Origin: Butyrivibrio sp. AC2005
Lineage (GTDB): Bacteria; Bacillota; Clostridia; Lachnospirales; Lachnospiraceae
DNA length: 57,304 bases
Assembly: GCF_000424145.1 (NCBI RefSeq)
Contig: NZ_KE384142.1
Coordinates: 1-57,304, forward strand
Direction: 5' to 3'
Shown: in pieces, positions 32,933-41,539 of the stretch
How positions within the stretch are numbered: position 1 is the first letter of the stretch
Layout: every line of letters starts with the position of its first letter
The notes under the pieces: generated by a model
Seen by the model: the letters and a program-made list of their open reading frames with translations, nothing else
Databases searched by the model: none
What the model was told of the DNA's origin: nothing
Position numbers and translations under genes: made by a program

Positions 32933-34990
32933 ATGCAGAACAAAGGAAAATATTACATCACAACAGCGATAGCTTACACATCAGGTAAGCCGCATATCGG
33001 CAACAGTTACGAAATCGTGCTGGCTGATGCTATTGCAAGATATAAGAGAAAAGATGGCTATGATGTTCACTTCCAGACAGGCTCAGATGAGCATGGTCAG
33101 AAGATCGAGACAAGAGCCATCGAGGCAGGCTGCAAGAGCCCTAAGGAATTTGTTGACGGCGTTGCAGGAACAATCAAGAGCCTCTGGGATATGATGGATA
33201 CATCCTATGACAGATTTATCCGTACAACAGATGAGGATCACGTTCAGCAGGTTCAGAAGATTTTCAAGAAATTTTATGACCAGGGCGATATCTATAAGGG
33301 ATCCTACAAGGGAATGTACTGTACAGAGTGTGAGGCGTTCTATACAGAGTCTCAGCTTGTTGACGGAAAATGCCCTGAGTGTGGTTCCGATGTGCATCCC
33401 GCAGAGGAGGAAGCTTACTTCTTCAAGATGAGTAAATACGCACAGCAGCTTATTGACCACATCAACAGCCATCCTGAATTCATCCAGCCTGTTTCCCGTA
33501 AGAATGAGATGATGAACAACTTCCTTCTTCCCGGACTTCAGGATCTTTGCGTATCAAGAACCTCATTTAAGTGGGGAATTCCTGTAAGCTTTGATGAAAA
33601 GCACGTAGTATATGTATGGCTTGATGCGCTTACAAACTATATCACCGGAATCGGCTATGACGTTGACAACAGCAGTGAGGATTATAAAAAGTGGTGGCCT
33701 GCAGACCTTCATCTTATAGGTAAGGACATCATCAGATTCCATACAATTTACTGGCCGATTTTCCTTCTTGCACTTGGTGAGCCTCTTCCGAAGCAGGTAT
33801 TTGGACATCCCTGGCTTCTTCAGGGCGGCGAGAAGATGAGTAAGTCCAAGGGCAACGTAATCTATGCCGATGACCTTGTAAGCCTCTTTGGTGTTGACTC
33901 TGTTAAGTATTTCGTACTTCACGAGATGCCTTACGACAACGACGGTGTCATCACATGGGAGCTCATGGTTGAGAGATACAACTCAGACCTTGCAAACACA
34001 CTTGGTAACCTTGTAAACCGCACAATCGCTATGTCCAATAAGTACTTTGACGGTGTAGTTGCCGATAAGGGCGTAGAAGGCGGAGTGGATGCTGACCTCA
34101 AGGCAGTATGCACAGGTGCTTACGATAAGGTTGAGAAAAAGATGGATGAGCTCAGAGTTGCTGATGCTCTTACAGAGATTTTTGCAGTATTCAAGCGTTG
34201 CAATAAGTATATTGATGAGACTGAACCGTGGAATCTTGCTAAGGATGAAGCACAGGCTGACAGACTTTCAACTGTACTTTATAACCTGGTTGAGGGTATT
34301 ACTATCGGAACAAGCCTGCTTGAGCCCTTCATGCCCAGAACAGCAGAGAAGATTTTCTCCATGCTCAATACACAGAGCCGTGATTTCGATACTCTTAATA
34401 CATTTGGTATGTTCAAGAGCGGCACAAAGGTAACAGATGCTCCTGAGCAGACCTTCGCAAGAAAAGACCTCAATGAGGTTCTTGCAGAGGCAGCAAAGAT
34501 TACAGAGAAGCAGAAGGCTGACTTCATGGAGTCACAGAAGAAGGCTAAGGAAAATCTCACAAAAGCCGGAATGATAAAGGAAGCAAATGCCATTGTAATA
34601 GGCGGCGGAGAAGATCAGGCTGAGGAAGGCGAAGCTTCTGACGGAATCGATATTCCCGCAAAGGACGAGATCACCTTTGATGATTTTATGAAGCTGCAGT
34701 TCCAGGTAGGTGAGATTGTTGCCTGCGAAGCAGTAGAGAAGTCCAAGAAGCTCCTTTGCTCACAGGTAAAGATCGGAAGCCAGACAAAGCAGATTGTATC
34801 CGGAATCCGTAAGTACTATTCACCTGAGGAGATGGTTGGTAAGAAGGTAATGGTTCTTGTGAACTTAAAGCCTGCCAAGCTTGCCGGAGTATTATCTGAG
34901 GGAATGCTTCTTTGCGCAGAGGATGCAGAGGGTAACCTTGCACTTATGACACCTGAGAAGGCTATGCCTTCAGGTGCAGAGATCTGCTAA
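32933..34990 (+). CDS. metG: Methionyl-tRNA synthetase with C-terminal tRNA-binding domain
   Basis: MetRS charges tRNA-Met. The 685-residue protein has the HIGH-type motif PHIGN (about residue 21), a CxxC...CxxC zinc site (about 129-149), KMSKSKGN (about 300), an anticodon-binding helical region, and a C-terminal EMAP/Trbp111-like OB domain (about 578-685, LQFQVGEIV ... LKPAKLAGVLSEGMLL). AAAAGGAG directly after the repeat's GGGG end gives the ribosome site. No T-box leader is visible; the upstream space is occupied by the repeat element. Confidence 0.97.
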   Translation: MQNKGKYYITTAIAYTSGKPHIGNSYEIVLADAIARYKRKDGYDVHFQTGSDEHGQKIETRAIEAGCKSPKEFVDGVAGTIKSLWDMMDTSYDRFIRTTDEDHVQQVQKIFKKFYDQGDIYKGSYKGMYCTECEAFYTESQLVDGKCPECGSDVHPAEEEAYFFKMSKYAQQLIDHINSHPEFIQPVSRKNEMMNNFLLPGLQDLCVSRTSFKWGIPVSFDEKHVVYVWLDALTNYITGIGYDVDNSSEDYKKWWPADLHLIGKDIIRFHTIYWPIFLLALGEPLPKQVFGHPWLLQGGEKMSKSKGNVIYADDLVSLFGVDSVKYFVLHEMPYDNDGVITWELMVERYNSDLANTLGNLVNRTIAMSNKYFDGVVADKGVEGGVDADLKAVCTGAYDKVEKKMDELRVADALTEIFAVFKRCNKYIDETEPWNLAKDEAQADRLSTVLYNLVEGITIGTSLLEPFMPRTAEKIFSMLNTQSRDFDTLNTFGMFKSGTKVTDAPEQTFARKDLNEVLAEAAKITEKQKADFMESQKKAKENLTKAGMIKEANAIVIGGGEDQAEEGEASDGIDIPAKDEITFDDFMKLQFQVGEIVACEAVEKSKKLLCSQVKIGSQTKQIVSGIRKYYSPEEMVGKKVMVLVNLKPAKLAGVLSEGMLLCAEDAEGNLALMTPEKAMPSGAEIC

Positions 34991-35035
34991 AGTAATCACT
35001 TGGCGAGGTCTTTTCAAACATATAAAGTATTTTTA

Positions 35036-35067
35036 AGCCTGTTTCAGTATAATGAAGCAGGCTTTTT
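35036..35067 (+). terminator. Terminator after metG
   Basis: AGCCTGTTTCA pairs with TGAAGCAGGCT (11 bp, one wobble), loop GTATAA, then TTTTT. Confidence 0.93.
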
Positions 35068-35187
35068 AATATTCTTTTAAAAATATAAACGATTTAACGA
35101 TTTTTTTAGAATATATGTGACGATATTGTGGTAAAATATTTTCAGAAGTTATATTTCGAAAAAGCTATGCATGCTTAAGGGGGTATT

Positions 35188-36126
35188 ATGGCACGAAAAG
35201 AGGAACTTACCTACAAATCTAGAGACCGCGAAACTACTATTCATGCGATAAGATGGATTCCGGATGAGAAGCCGATAGCTATCCTGCAGATTATTCATGG
35301 AATGCAGGAATATATAGATCGCTATGATGAATTTGCCAATTACATGACAAAGAACGGAATCATGGTAATCGGAAATGATCATCTGGGACATGGTGATTCT
35401 GTTTCCACTAAGGTGCCCTATGGTTACTTCTGCAAGAATGATCCTGCGACGGTTATTCTTAGAGATGCACACAGACTTAAGAAAATGACTCAGGAAGAGT
35501 ATCCCGGAATTCCGGTAATCCTTCTTGGACACAGCTTTGGATCATTTGTGGCAAGAGAATATCTTACCAGATATGGCACTGGTATTCAGGGCGCAATTAT
35601 CCAGGGAACAGGCTGGCAGAGCCCAGGTACAATCAAGTCCGGCAAGACAATGTGCGCTATACTTGGTGCGTTCTTTGGAGAAAAGCATCGTTCAAACTTC
35701 ATGAACAATATGGCTTTCAAGGCTTATAACAGCAGGATTTCCAGTCCCAAGAGTAAATTTGACTGGCTCTCCCACAACGAAGATAGTGTAAAGAAGTACG
35801 AGAATGATCCCAAGGACAATTTCGTATTCACAATAAATGGTTTTGAGACCCTGTTTGAGCTCCTGTCCAGAGTTCAGGATACAGGCAAGATGGAAGATAT
35901 TCCCAAGAAACTTCCTATTCTTCTTACAGCAGGAAAAGAGGATCCGGTAGGCGAATATGGAAAGGGTGTAGAGCATCTCTATGGAATCTGGAAGGATCAG
36001 ATCGGTCTTCAGAATCTTGAAATCAAACTCTACGACGGCTTCAGACATGAGCTTCAGCAGGAAATCGGACGCGAGAAGGTATTCGCTGATCAGCTTGAAT
36101 GGATTAAAAAGACTATCGCTTCATAA
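35188..36126 (+). CDS. Alpha/beta hydrolase, monoacylglycerol lipase-like
   Basis: The 312-residue cytoplasmic hydrolase of the serine aminopeptidase S33 / lysophospholipase group has an oxyanion region IHGMQEY, a nucleophile elbow GHSFGS (about residue 115), a likely acid Asp in TAGKEDPVG and the catalytic His in GFRHELQQE near the C-terminus. The triad looks complete. Substrate is probably a lipid ester or other small ester. AAGGGGG precedes the ATG. It is monocistronic between two terminators. Confidence 0.88.
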   Translation: MARKEELTYKSRDRETTIHAIRWIPDEKPIAILQIIHGMQEYIDRYDEFANYMTKNGIMVIGNDHLGHGDSVSTKVPYGYFCKNDPATVILRDAHRLKKMTQEEYPGIPVILLGHSFGSFVAREYLTRYGTGIQGAIIQGTGWQSPGTIKSGKTMCAILGAFFGEKHRSNFMNNMAFKAYNSRISSPKSKFDWLSHNEDSVKKYENDPKDNFVFTINGFETLFELLSRVQDTGKMEDIPKKLPILLTAGKEDPVGEYGKGVEHLYGIWKDQIGLQNLEIKLYDGFRHELQQEIGREKVFADQLEWIKKTIAS

Positions 36127-36150
36127 ATTTTATAAAATTGAAATGCAATT

Positions 36151-36191
36151 AACGCTCAAGCATGGTATAGTAGTGCTTGAGCGTTTTTTTT
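36151..36191 (+). terminator. Terminator after the alpha/beta hydrolase
   Basis: A perfect 11-bp stem ACGCTCAAGCA/TGCTTGAGCGT with an 11-nt loop is followed by T8. Confidence 0.95.
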
Positions 36192-36215
36192 CTATTTTTA
36201 AGGAGTAATATTGTT

Positions 36216-36932
36216 ATGGGAAAATTATTTGATTTAGATAGTCCTTTCATAAGAGCTCTTAACAGAGTTGCCGATCTTATGATTTTAAATTTGGTTGTTT
36301 TGTTTTTTGTAATCGTTCCGTTTACCGGCGGCGCAGCACTTACAGGAATGCATTATGTTCTTCTGAAAATGGTAAGGAATGAAGAGACATATGTGGTAAA
36401 GGGGTTTTGGAAATCCTTTAAGCTTAACTTCAAGCAGGCGACAATCATTTGGATAATTATCATGGCACTTGCAGGAATTATCGGAGTTGACTTTTTGTGG
36501 GTAAAAGCCAATGCGACAGTACTTCCGCCAATCTATACATATATAATGCTTGGAATCACACTTATCCTTTACATGATTTCACTTTATATATTCCCGCTTC
36601 AGGCCAGATTTGAGAATCCTATAAAGAACACACTCAAAAATGCGTGCATGTTCTCAATTCTCGGACTTCCCAGAACAGTGGCAATGGCAATTGTTTCAGC
36701 TATTCCGCTTGTGCTTTTGTACTTCTTTGATATGAGGATTATTCCTATACTTATTATGTTTGGTATTACAGGTCCTGCGTACCTTATGGCACTTTTGTAC
36801 AACGGACTTTTCAAGAAGTTTGAGCCTCAGGTTGAGGGATTTGATGACGGCGAAGAGGTTCGCACTGACGATGACGACGAAGAGCTCCAGGCAGCGATCA
36901 AGCGTATGCAGGAGGCGAGGGATAAGAAGTGA
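36216..36932 (+). CDS. YesL-family membrane protein (DUF624)
   Basis: The 238-residue protein has about five TM helices and the DUF624 signature at the N-terminus (MGKLFDLDSPFIRALNRVADLMILN ... PFTGGAALTGMHYVLLKM). The C-terminus is acidic and cytoplasmic. YesL proteins often accompany LplB/YtcP-type sugar importers, but their role is unknown. The start at 36216 follows AAGGAG; 13 upstream in-frame codons run through the terminator and are discarded. A repeat element begins 1 nt after the stop codon. Confidence 0.88.
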   Translation: MGKLFDLDSPFIRALNRVADLMILNLVVLFFVIVPFTGGAALTGMHYVLLKMVRNEETYVVKGFWKSFKLNFKQATIIWIIIMALAGIIGVDFLWVKANATVLPPIYTYIMLGITLILYMISLYIFPLQARFENPIKNTLKNACMFSILGLPRTVAMAIVSAIPLVLLYFFDMRIIPILIMFGITGPAYLMALLYNGLFKKFEPQVEGFDDGEEVRTDDDDEELQAAIKRMQEARDKK

Positions 36933-36933
36933 T

Positions 36934-37259
36934 CCCCTCATCCGTCGCTTCGCGACACCTTCCCCCCAAGGGGAAGGCAAAACAGTTAATGAATATAAAG
37001 CCTCTCTCTAGGTGGGAAGGCGAAACAAATAATGAATATAAAGCCTCTCTCTAGGTGGGAAGGCGAAACAAATAATGAATATAAAGCCTCTCTCTAGGTG
37101 GGAAGGCGAAACAAATAATGAATATAAAGCCTCTCTCTAGGTGGGAAGGCGAAACAAATAATGAATATAAAGCCTCTCTCTAGGTGGGAAGGCAAAGCAA
37201 TTAACGAATATAAAGCCTTCCCCTTGGGGGGAAGGTGGTCCGAAGGACCGGATGAGGGG
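36934..37259. repeat. Inverted-pair two-hairpin repeat element (copy 2) with tandem 43-bp array
   Basis: The left half 36934-36978 has stem GTCGC-TTC-GCGAC; the right half 37215-37259 has stem GGTCC-GAA-GGACC on the other strand sense. The two halves differ only in this stem, and both are fully paired. Between them is a 43-bp tandem array whose GCCTCTCTCTAGG boxes start at 37000, 37043, 37086, 37129 and 37172, in exact register with the right half (37215). It looks like tandem amplification of a degenerate second-hairpin unit plus its spacer. Confidence 0.95.
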
Positions 37260-37263
37260 ACAA

Positions 37264-37317
37264 TTTGCACACAAGAATTCATAAAATTTGTGCAAACTTT
37301 CCTAAAGAATTTATAAA
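37264..37317 (+). promoter_or_regulatory. Candidate msmK promoter with TTTGCACA inverted repeat
   Basis: A -35-like TTGTGC (37288-37293) and -10 TATAAA (37312-37317) are 18 nt apart. The arms TTTGCACA (37264-37271) and TGTGCAAA (37289-37296) are perfect complements, and the second overlaps the -35 box, as an operator would. A weak TACAACG-like site follows at 37340. Confidence 0.45.
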
Positions 37318-37375
37318 GAAAATATTAATAAGCAATTTATACAACGATTACCGAAATCTTTGTTTAATCGCCACA

Positions 37376-37410
37376 TAGCCAAAGCAAATCGCTTTGGCTA
37401 TACTTTTTAT
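37376..37410 (+). terminator. Hairpin with T-rich tail in the msmK leader
   Basis: A perfect 10-bp stem TAGCCAAAGC/GCTTTGGCTA, loop AAATC, is followed by TACTTTTTAT. It lies between the predicted promoter and the msmK start, so it may be an attenuator or a terminator of read-through. Confidence 0.6.
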
Positions 37411-37477
37411 ATCGTGAAAAACGGTATTGAGGGTACTCGGTATCCTAGTTTGCCAGTATAAGAGGAGGAAAATAAAA

Positions 37478-38587
37478 ATGGCAAGTTTAACACTTGAAAA
37501 TGTTTGCAAAGTTTATCCTAACGGTTTTGAAGCTGTTAAGAATTTCAATCTTGATATTCAGGACAAGGAGTTCATCATCTTCGTTGGACCTTCAGGATGT
37601 GGTAAGTCAACAACACTTCGTATGATCGCTGGTCTTGAAGATATTTCTTCAGGTACACTTAAGATTGGTGATCGCGTAGTTAACGATGTAGAGCCTAAGG
37701 ACAGAGATATCGCGATGGTATTCCAGAACTACGCTCTGTATCCTCATATGACAGTATATGATAACATGGCATTCGGTCTTAAGCTTCGTAAGGTTCCGAA
37801 GGCTGAGATCGACAAGATGGTTAAGGATGCAGCTAAGATCCTTGATCTTACAAACCTTCTTGATCGTAAGCCGAAGGCTCTTTCCGGTGGTCAGAGACAG
37901 CGTGTTGCTATGGGTCGTGCTATCGTTCGTAATCCTAAGGTATTCCTTATGGATGAGCCTCTTTCAAACCTTGATGCTAAGCTCCGTGTACAGATGAGAA
38001 CTGAGATCGCTAAGCTTCACCAGAGACTTGGTACCACAATCATCTACGTTACACATGACCAGACAGAGGCTATGACACTTGGTACAAGAATCGTAGTTAT
38101 GAAGGATGGTGTTGTTCAGCAGGTTGATACACCTCAGAACCTTTATGACAAGCCCACAAACCTCTTCGTTGCAGGATTCATGGGATCACCTCAGATGAAC
38201 TTCCTTGATGCAGAAGTTGAAGTATCTGGCGACAAGGCTAGCCTCAAGATTGCTGGTCAGTCAATCGAGCTTCCTCCGGCAAAGGCTAAGAAGGTTATCG
38301 AGGGTGGTTACGCTGGAAAGACTGTAACATTCGGTATCCGTCCTGAGGATGTTGATGATTCTGAGATGGTTGTTAGCACATCTAAGGCAGTATTTGAGTC
38401 AACAATCAACGTATACGAGCTTCTTGGTGCAGAAGTTTATCTGTACTTCGATCTTGCAGGCTTCCCTGTAACAGCACGAGTTGATTCTCGTACAACAGCT
38501 CGTCCTGGCGATAAGGTTAAGTTCGCATTCGATGTTGAGAAGATTCACGTATTTGACAAAGAGACAGAGAAGGTTATCACAAACTAA
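37478..38587 (+). CDS. msmK: MsmK/UgpC-type ABC transporter ATPase for CUT1 sugar importers
   Basis: The 369-residue ATPase has Walker A GPSGCGKST (residues 37-45), Q-loop, signature LSGGQ, Walker B FLMDEPLSNLDAKLR, H-loop THDQTEA and a C-terminal regulatory TOBE/MalK-type domain. Such ATPases serve several permease pairs that lack their own, here plausibly the 10050-13680 system. The start at 37478 has GAGGAGG; 17 longer codons are not conserved. It is expressed alone with a strong terminator and a regulator gene downstream. Confidence 0.96.
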   Translation: MASLTLENVCKVYPNGFEAVKNFNLDIQDKEFIIFVGPSGCGKSTTLRMIAGLEDISSGTLKIGDRVVNDVEPKDRDIAMVFQNYALYPHMTVYDNMAFGLKLRKVPKAEIDKMVKDAAKILDLTNLLDRKPKALSGGQRQRVAMGRAIVRNPKVFLMDEPLSNLDAKLRVQMRTEIAKLHQRLGTTIIYVTHDQTEAMTLGTRIVVMKDGVVQQVDTPQNLYDKPTNLFVAGFMGSPQMNFLDAEVEVSGDKASLKIAGQSIELPPAKAKKVIEGGYAGKTVTFGIRPEDVDDSEMVVSTSKAVFESTINVYELLGAEVYLYFDLAGFPVTARVDSRTTARPGDKVKFAFDVEKIHVFDKETEKVITN

Positions 38588-38600
38588 TAAGATTTCTCAA

Positions 38601-38630
38601 GGGGAGATGCATTGCATCTCCCTTTTTTTT
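38601..38630 (+). terminator. Terminator after msmK
   Basis: GGGAGATGC/GCATCTCCC, 9 bp with a 3-nt loop, is followed by T8. Confidence 0.96.
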
Positions 38631-38680
38631 AGCTTATTATGTATTCATAAATAACCCAAAACATGATGGAGGCGGATTAG

Positions 38681-39772
38681 ATGATAACAGCGCAGATTAT
38701 ACAAAATAGCATTGATGAGCTTTCAGCCATTACAAGAGTGCAACTCAGTGTCATGGATTTAAAGGGAAGAACTGTTGCTACGACGGCAGATGTTCCTTTT
38801 TTTGACACAGAGTTTATAGCGGGTTTTGCTGAGTCGCCTGTTGAATCTCAGGTTATAAGTGGTGTACATCTTTTGAAAATATTAGATGAGGGTGAACTAG
38901 TATACATCCTTCTTGCTTCAGGGCAGGGAGAGGATGCATATATGGTAGGAAAAATCTGTGTAAGCCAGCTTCAGAATCTTATAGTGGCTTATAAGGAAAA
39001 ATATGACAGGAATAACTTTTTCCAGAACCTTCTTCTTGATAACCTGCTCCTTATTGATATTTACAACCGTGCAAAAAAACTTCGTATAGATGTAAATGTT
39101 CCCAGAGTAATAATCCTTGTTGAGACGAGGGCTGAGAGAGACAGCGGCGCTGCGGAGCTCCTTGGAAGCATGTATACCTCACAGACTGGTGATTACGTCA
39201 CAGCTGTTGATGAGTCAAGTGTGATACTGATCAAGTCGCTTAAAGCCGGTGAGACATATGAGGATATTGCGGGAATTGCCACAACAATTGTGGACATGAT
39301 GAATACAGAGGCCATGCTTGACGTCCGTGTTTCGTTCGGAACAATTGTCGGAGAAATCAAGGACCTCAGTAAATCCTACAAGGAAGCTAAGATGGCACTG
39401 GATGTAGGAAAAATATTCTATGCTGAAAAGCACGTGATTGCCTATAATACACTGGGCATCGGAAGACTCATTTATCAGCTTCCCATAAGCCTTTGCAGAA
39501 TTTTCATAGATGAGATATTCGGTGACCGCGAAGTACCGGAAAATCTGGATGAAGAGACTTTGAATACAATTAATAAATTCTTTGAAAATAACCTTAATGT
39601 ATCCGAGACTTCAAGACAGCTTTTCGTTCACAGAAATACTCTTGTGTACAGAATAGAGAAGCTGGAAAAGGCGACAGGCCTTGATATCAGAACCTTTGAT
39701 GAGGCGCTGACCTTTAAGATTGCGCTCATGGTTCTGAATTACATGAAATATGTGGATTCAAATCAGTTTTAA
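38681..39772 (+). CDS. CdaR/PucR-type transcriptional regulator
   Basis: The 363-residue regulator has an N-terminal putative sensor region, a GGDEF-like central domain (VSFGTIVGEIKDLSKSYKEAKMALDVGK, about 215-250) and a C-terminal PucR-type HTH (NVSETSRQLFVHRNTLVYRIEKLEKATG, about 305-335). CdaR of E. coli senses sugar diacids; this protein's ligand is unknown. GGAGG precedes the ATG. It sits behind msmK, which makes control of sugar transport plausible, and 6 nt before tadA. Confidence 0.85.
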   Translation: MITAQIIQNSIDELSAITRVQLSVMDLKGRTVATTADVPFFDTEFIAGFAESPVESQVISGVHLLKILDEGELVYILLASGQGEDAYMVGKICVSQLQNLIVAYKEKYDRNNFFQNLLLDNLLLIDIYNRAKKLRIDVNVPRVIILVETRAERDSGAAELLGSMYTSQTGDYVTAVDESSVILIKSLKAGETYEDIAGIATTIVDMMNTEAMLDVRVSFGTIVGEIKDLSKSYKEAKMALDVGKIFYAEKHVIAYNTLGIGRLIYQLPISLCRIFIDEIFGDREVPENLDEETLNTINKFFENNLNVSETSRQLFVHRNTLVYRIEKLEKATGLDIRTFDEALTFKIALMVLNYMKYVDSNQF

Positions 39773-39778
39773 TATATT

Positions 39779-40342
39779 ATGAGAAATTACCCGGAATTAA
39801 AAACAAAGACAGACGAAGAGAAGATTAATGAAAAGTACATGAAGGCCGCTCTGAAACAGGCGCGGAAGGCCATAGAGCTGGGAGAGGTTCCAATTGGCTG
39901 TGTCATTGTGTACGAAGGAAAAATTATCGGCAGGGGATATAACCGCAGAAATACAGATAAATCCGTGCTTTGTCATGCAGAGATCACAGCGATAAAAAAG
40001 GCCTGTAAGAAAATCGGTGACTGGAGACTTGAGGACTGCACACTCTATGTGACACTCGAGCCCTGTCAGATGTGTGCGGGTGCGATAGTTCAGTCGAGGA
40101 TACCACGAGTTGTTATGGGGGCATCAAGTCCCAAGGCGGGATGTGGCGGAACAGTACTGAATATCCTGGAGAATCCGGAGTTTAACCATCAGGTTGATGT
40201 GACAAGGGGAGTACTTGAGACCGACTGCAGCGATATTTTAAAGGAATTTTTTAATGATCTTCGAAAGAGAAATAAAGCGGAAAAGGAAGCAAGAAAGCTT
40301 GCTGAAGCGGAAAAAGAAGCGAACGAAAATAGTAATCTATGA
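39779..40342 (+). CDS. tadA: tRNA-specific adenosine deaminase
   Basis: TadA converts A34 to inosine in tRNA-Arg(ACG). The zinc-deaminase motifs are complete: CHAE with His66 and catalytic Glu68, and PCQMC with Cys96 and Cys99. The 187 residues include a charged Glu/Lys/Ala-rich C-terminal helix (about 160-187) beyond the core. The ribosome site is weak; an internal ATG at codon 21 could be used instead. It forms a tight unit with the CdaR gene. Confidence 0.94.
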   Translation: MRNYPELKTKTDEEKINEKYMKAALKQARKAIELGEVPIGCVIVYEGKIIGRGYNRRNTDKSVLCHAEITAIKKACKKIGDWRLEDCTLYVTLEPCQMCAGAIVQSRIPRVVMGASSPKAGCGGTVLNILENPEFNHQVDVTRGVLETDCSDILKEFFNDLRKRNKAEKEARKLAEAEKEANENSNL

Positions 40343-40363
40343 TGAATCAGAAGGTAGATTATT

Positions 40364-41494
40364 TTGGAAATAGATAGACAGGGAAAAATATATTTAGAAA
40401 ATTGTAGGATATGCCCTAGAAAATGCGGTGTGGATAGAACCCGGGGAGAGCTTGGATACTGCAGGCAACCTGCGCATTTGACAGCTGCGAGGGCATATCT
40501 CCACGCCTGGGAGGAACCGTGTATTTCGGGAATGAATGGCTCCGGAACAGTGTTTTTTTCAGGCTGTAATATGCACTGTGTTTTTTGTCAGAACTCAGAG
40601 ATCGCCTTGGGTGATGTTTCAAGAGAGATATCCTTGGAGCGGTTATCTGAGATTTTTTTTGAACTTCAGGAAAAGGGCGCTTCAAATATCAATCTAGTGA
40701 CGCCGACGCACTTTGTTCCGCTTATTGTGCCGGCTTTGGAGAGAGCAAAGGGGCAGGGACTTTTCATTCCTGTGGTCTATAACACAAGCGCCTATGAAAA
40801 TATTGATACCTTAAGGATGATGGACGGACTGGTGGACATATATCTGCCTGATTGCAAATATTATTCCGAGGAGATTTCACTTCGCTATAGCAATGCACCG
40901 GGGTATTTTGACATTGCGATAAGTGCGATTGATGAGATGCTAAGGCAGGTCGGTGAGCCAAGGTTTATAAGACCAAAGCAGGTTGACAAGCCACGGTTTA
41001 TAAGACCAAAGCAGGTTGACAAGCCACGGTTTATGAGGCCGGAGCAGGTTGACAAGCCTAAGCTTATAACAACGGAACAGATAAATGATACCGTGGTTTG
41101 TGATAATACACAGGGGAAATTGTTGGATGCGAAGGAATATAACCGCATTATCGAGGATATCCCCGGAGACTCTGATGATTATGCAGGCCCGCTTATGGCA
41201 AAGGGGGTTATTATCAGACACCTTATGCTACCGGGACAGCTTGATGATTCTAAGAAGATTGTTTCGGAGCTGATTAATAGATATGGGGACAGAGTTTTTC
41301 TGAGCATTATGAACCAGTTTACTCCCCTTGGAGATTTGTCTCTTTATCCTGAACTATTGAAAGGGATTAACCCGGATGATTATGAGGCTCTGATAGATTA
41401 TGCGATTGATTTGGGTATCGAGAATGGATTTTTCCAGGGTGAGGGAACGGATACCGAGAGCTTTATTCCTGCGTTTGATTTTGAGGGGCTATAG
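40364..41494 (+). CDS. Radical SAM protein (PflA-like) with an 11-residue tandem repeat insertion
   Basis: The 376-residue protein has the radical SAM cluster motif C68-x3-C72-x2-C75 (GCNMHCVFCQN), preceded by a second cysteine cluster near the N-terminus (CRICPRKCGVDR). This matches the PflA-like family of uncharacterised glycyl-radical-enzyme activase relatives. The start is TTG with AAGG upstream. Four 11-residue units (type PRFIRPKQVDK) lie at about residues 199-242, inserted after DEMLRQVGE, before the conserved KGVIIRHLMLPGQ block. The barrel resumes after the insert, so the protein may still be functional. The SRP RNA promoter begins 8 nt after the stop. Confidence 0.85.
   Translation: MEIDRQGKIYLENCRICPRKCGVDRTRGELGYCRQPAHLTAARAYLHAWEEPCISGMNGSGTVFFSGCNMHCVFCQNSEIALGDVSREISLERLSEIFFELQEKGASNINLVTPTHFVPLIVPALERAKGQGLFIPVVYNTSAYENIDTLRMMDGLVDIYLPDCKYYSEEISLRYSNAPGYFDIAISAIDEMLRQVGEPRFIRPKQVDKPRFIRPKQVDKPRFMRPEQVDKPKLITTEQINDTVVCDNTQGKLLDAKEYNRIIEDIPGDSDDYAGPLMAKGVIIRHLMLPGQLDDSKKIVSELINRYGDRVFLSIMNQFTPLGDLSLYPELLKGINPDDYEALIDYAIDLGIENGFFQGEGTDTESFIPAFDFEGL
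40958..41089 (+). repeat. 33-bp in-frame tandem repeat (4 units)
   Basis: Units are 40958-40990, 40991-41023, 41024-41056 and a degenerate fourth at 41057-41089. The first two differ at one base and the third at a few. The frame is kept throughout, so each adds 11 residues to the radical SAM protein. Confidence 0.92.
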
Positions 41495-41501
41495 ATTCCG
41501 G

Positions 41502-41530
41502 TTGACAATCTGCCCACTTCTGCGTATTAT
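41502..41530 (+). promoter_or_regulatory. Strong promoter of the SRP RNA
   Basis: A perfect -35 TTGACA (41502-41507) and -10 TATTAT (41525-41530) are exactly 17 nt apart. The RNA is expected to begin around 41537-41540. Confidence 0.9.
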
Positions 41531-41539
41531 AAACAAATG

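Noticed and set aside
36979..37214. CRISPR-like regular repeat array (43-bp period)
   Set aside because: The entire unit repeats almost identically, so there are no unique spacers; no cas genes are nearby and it lies inside a two-hairpin element.
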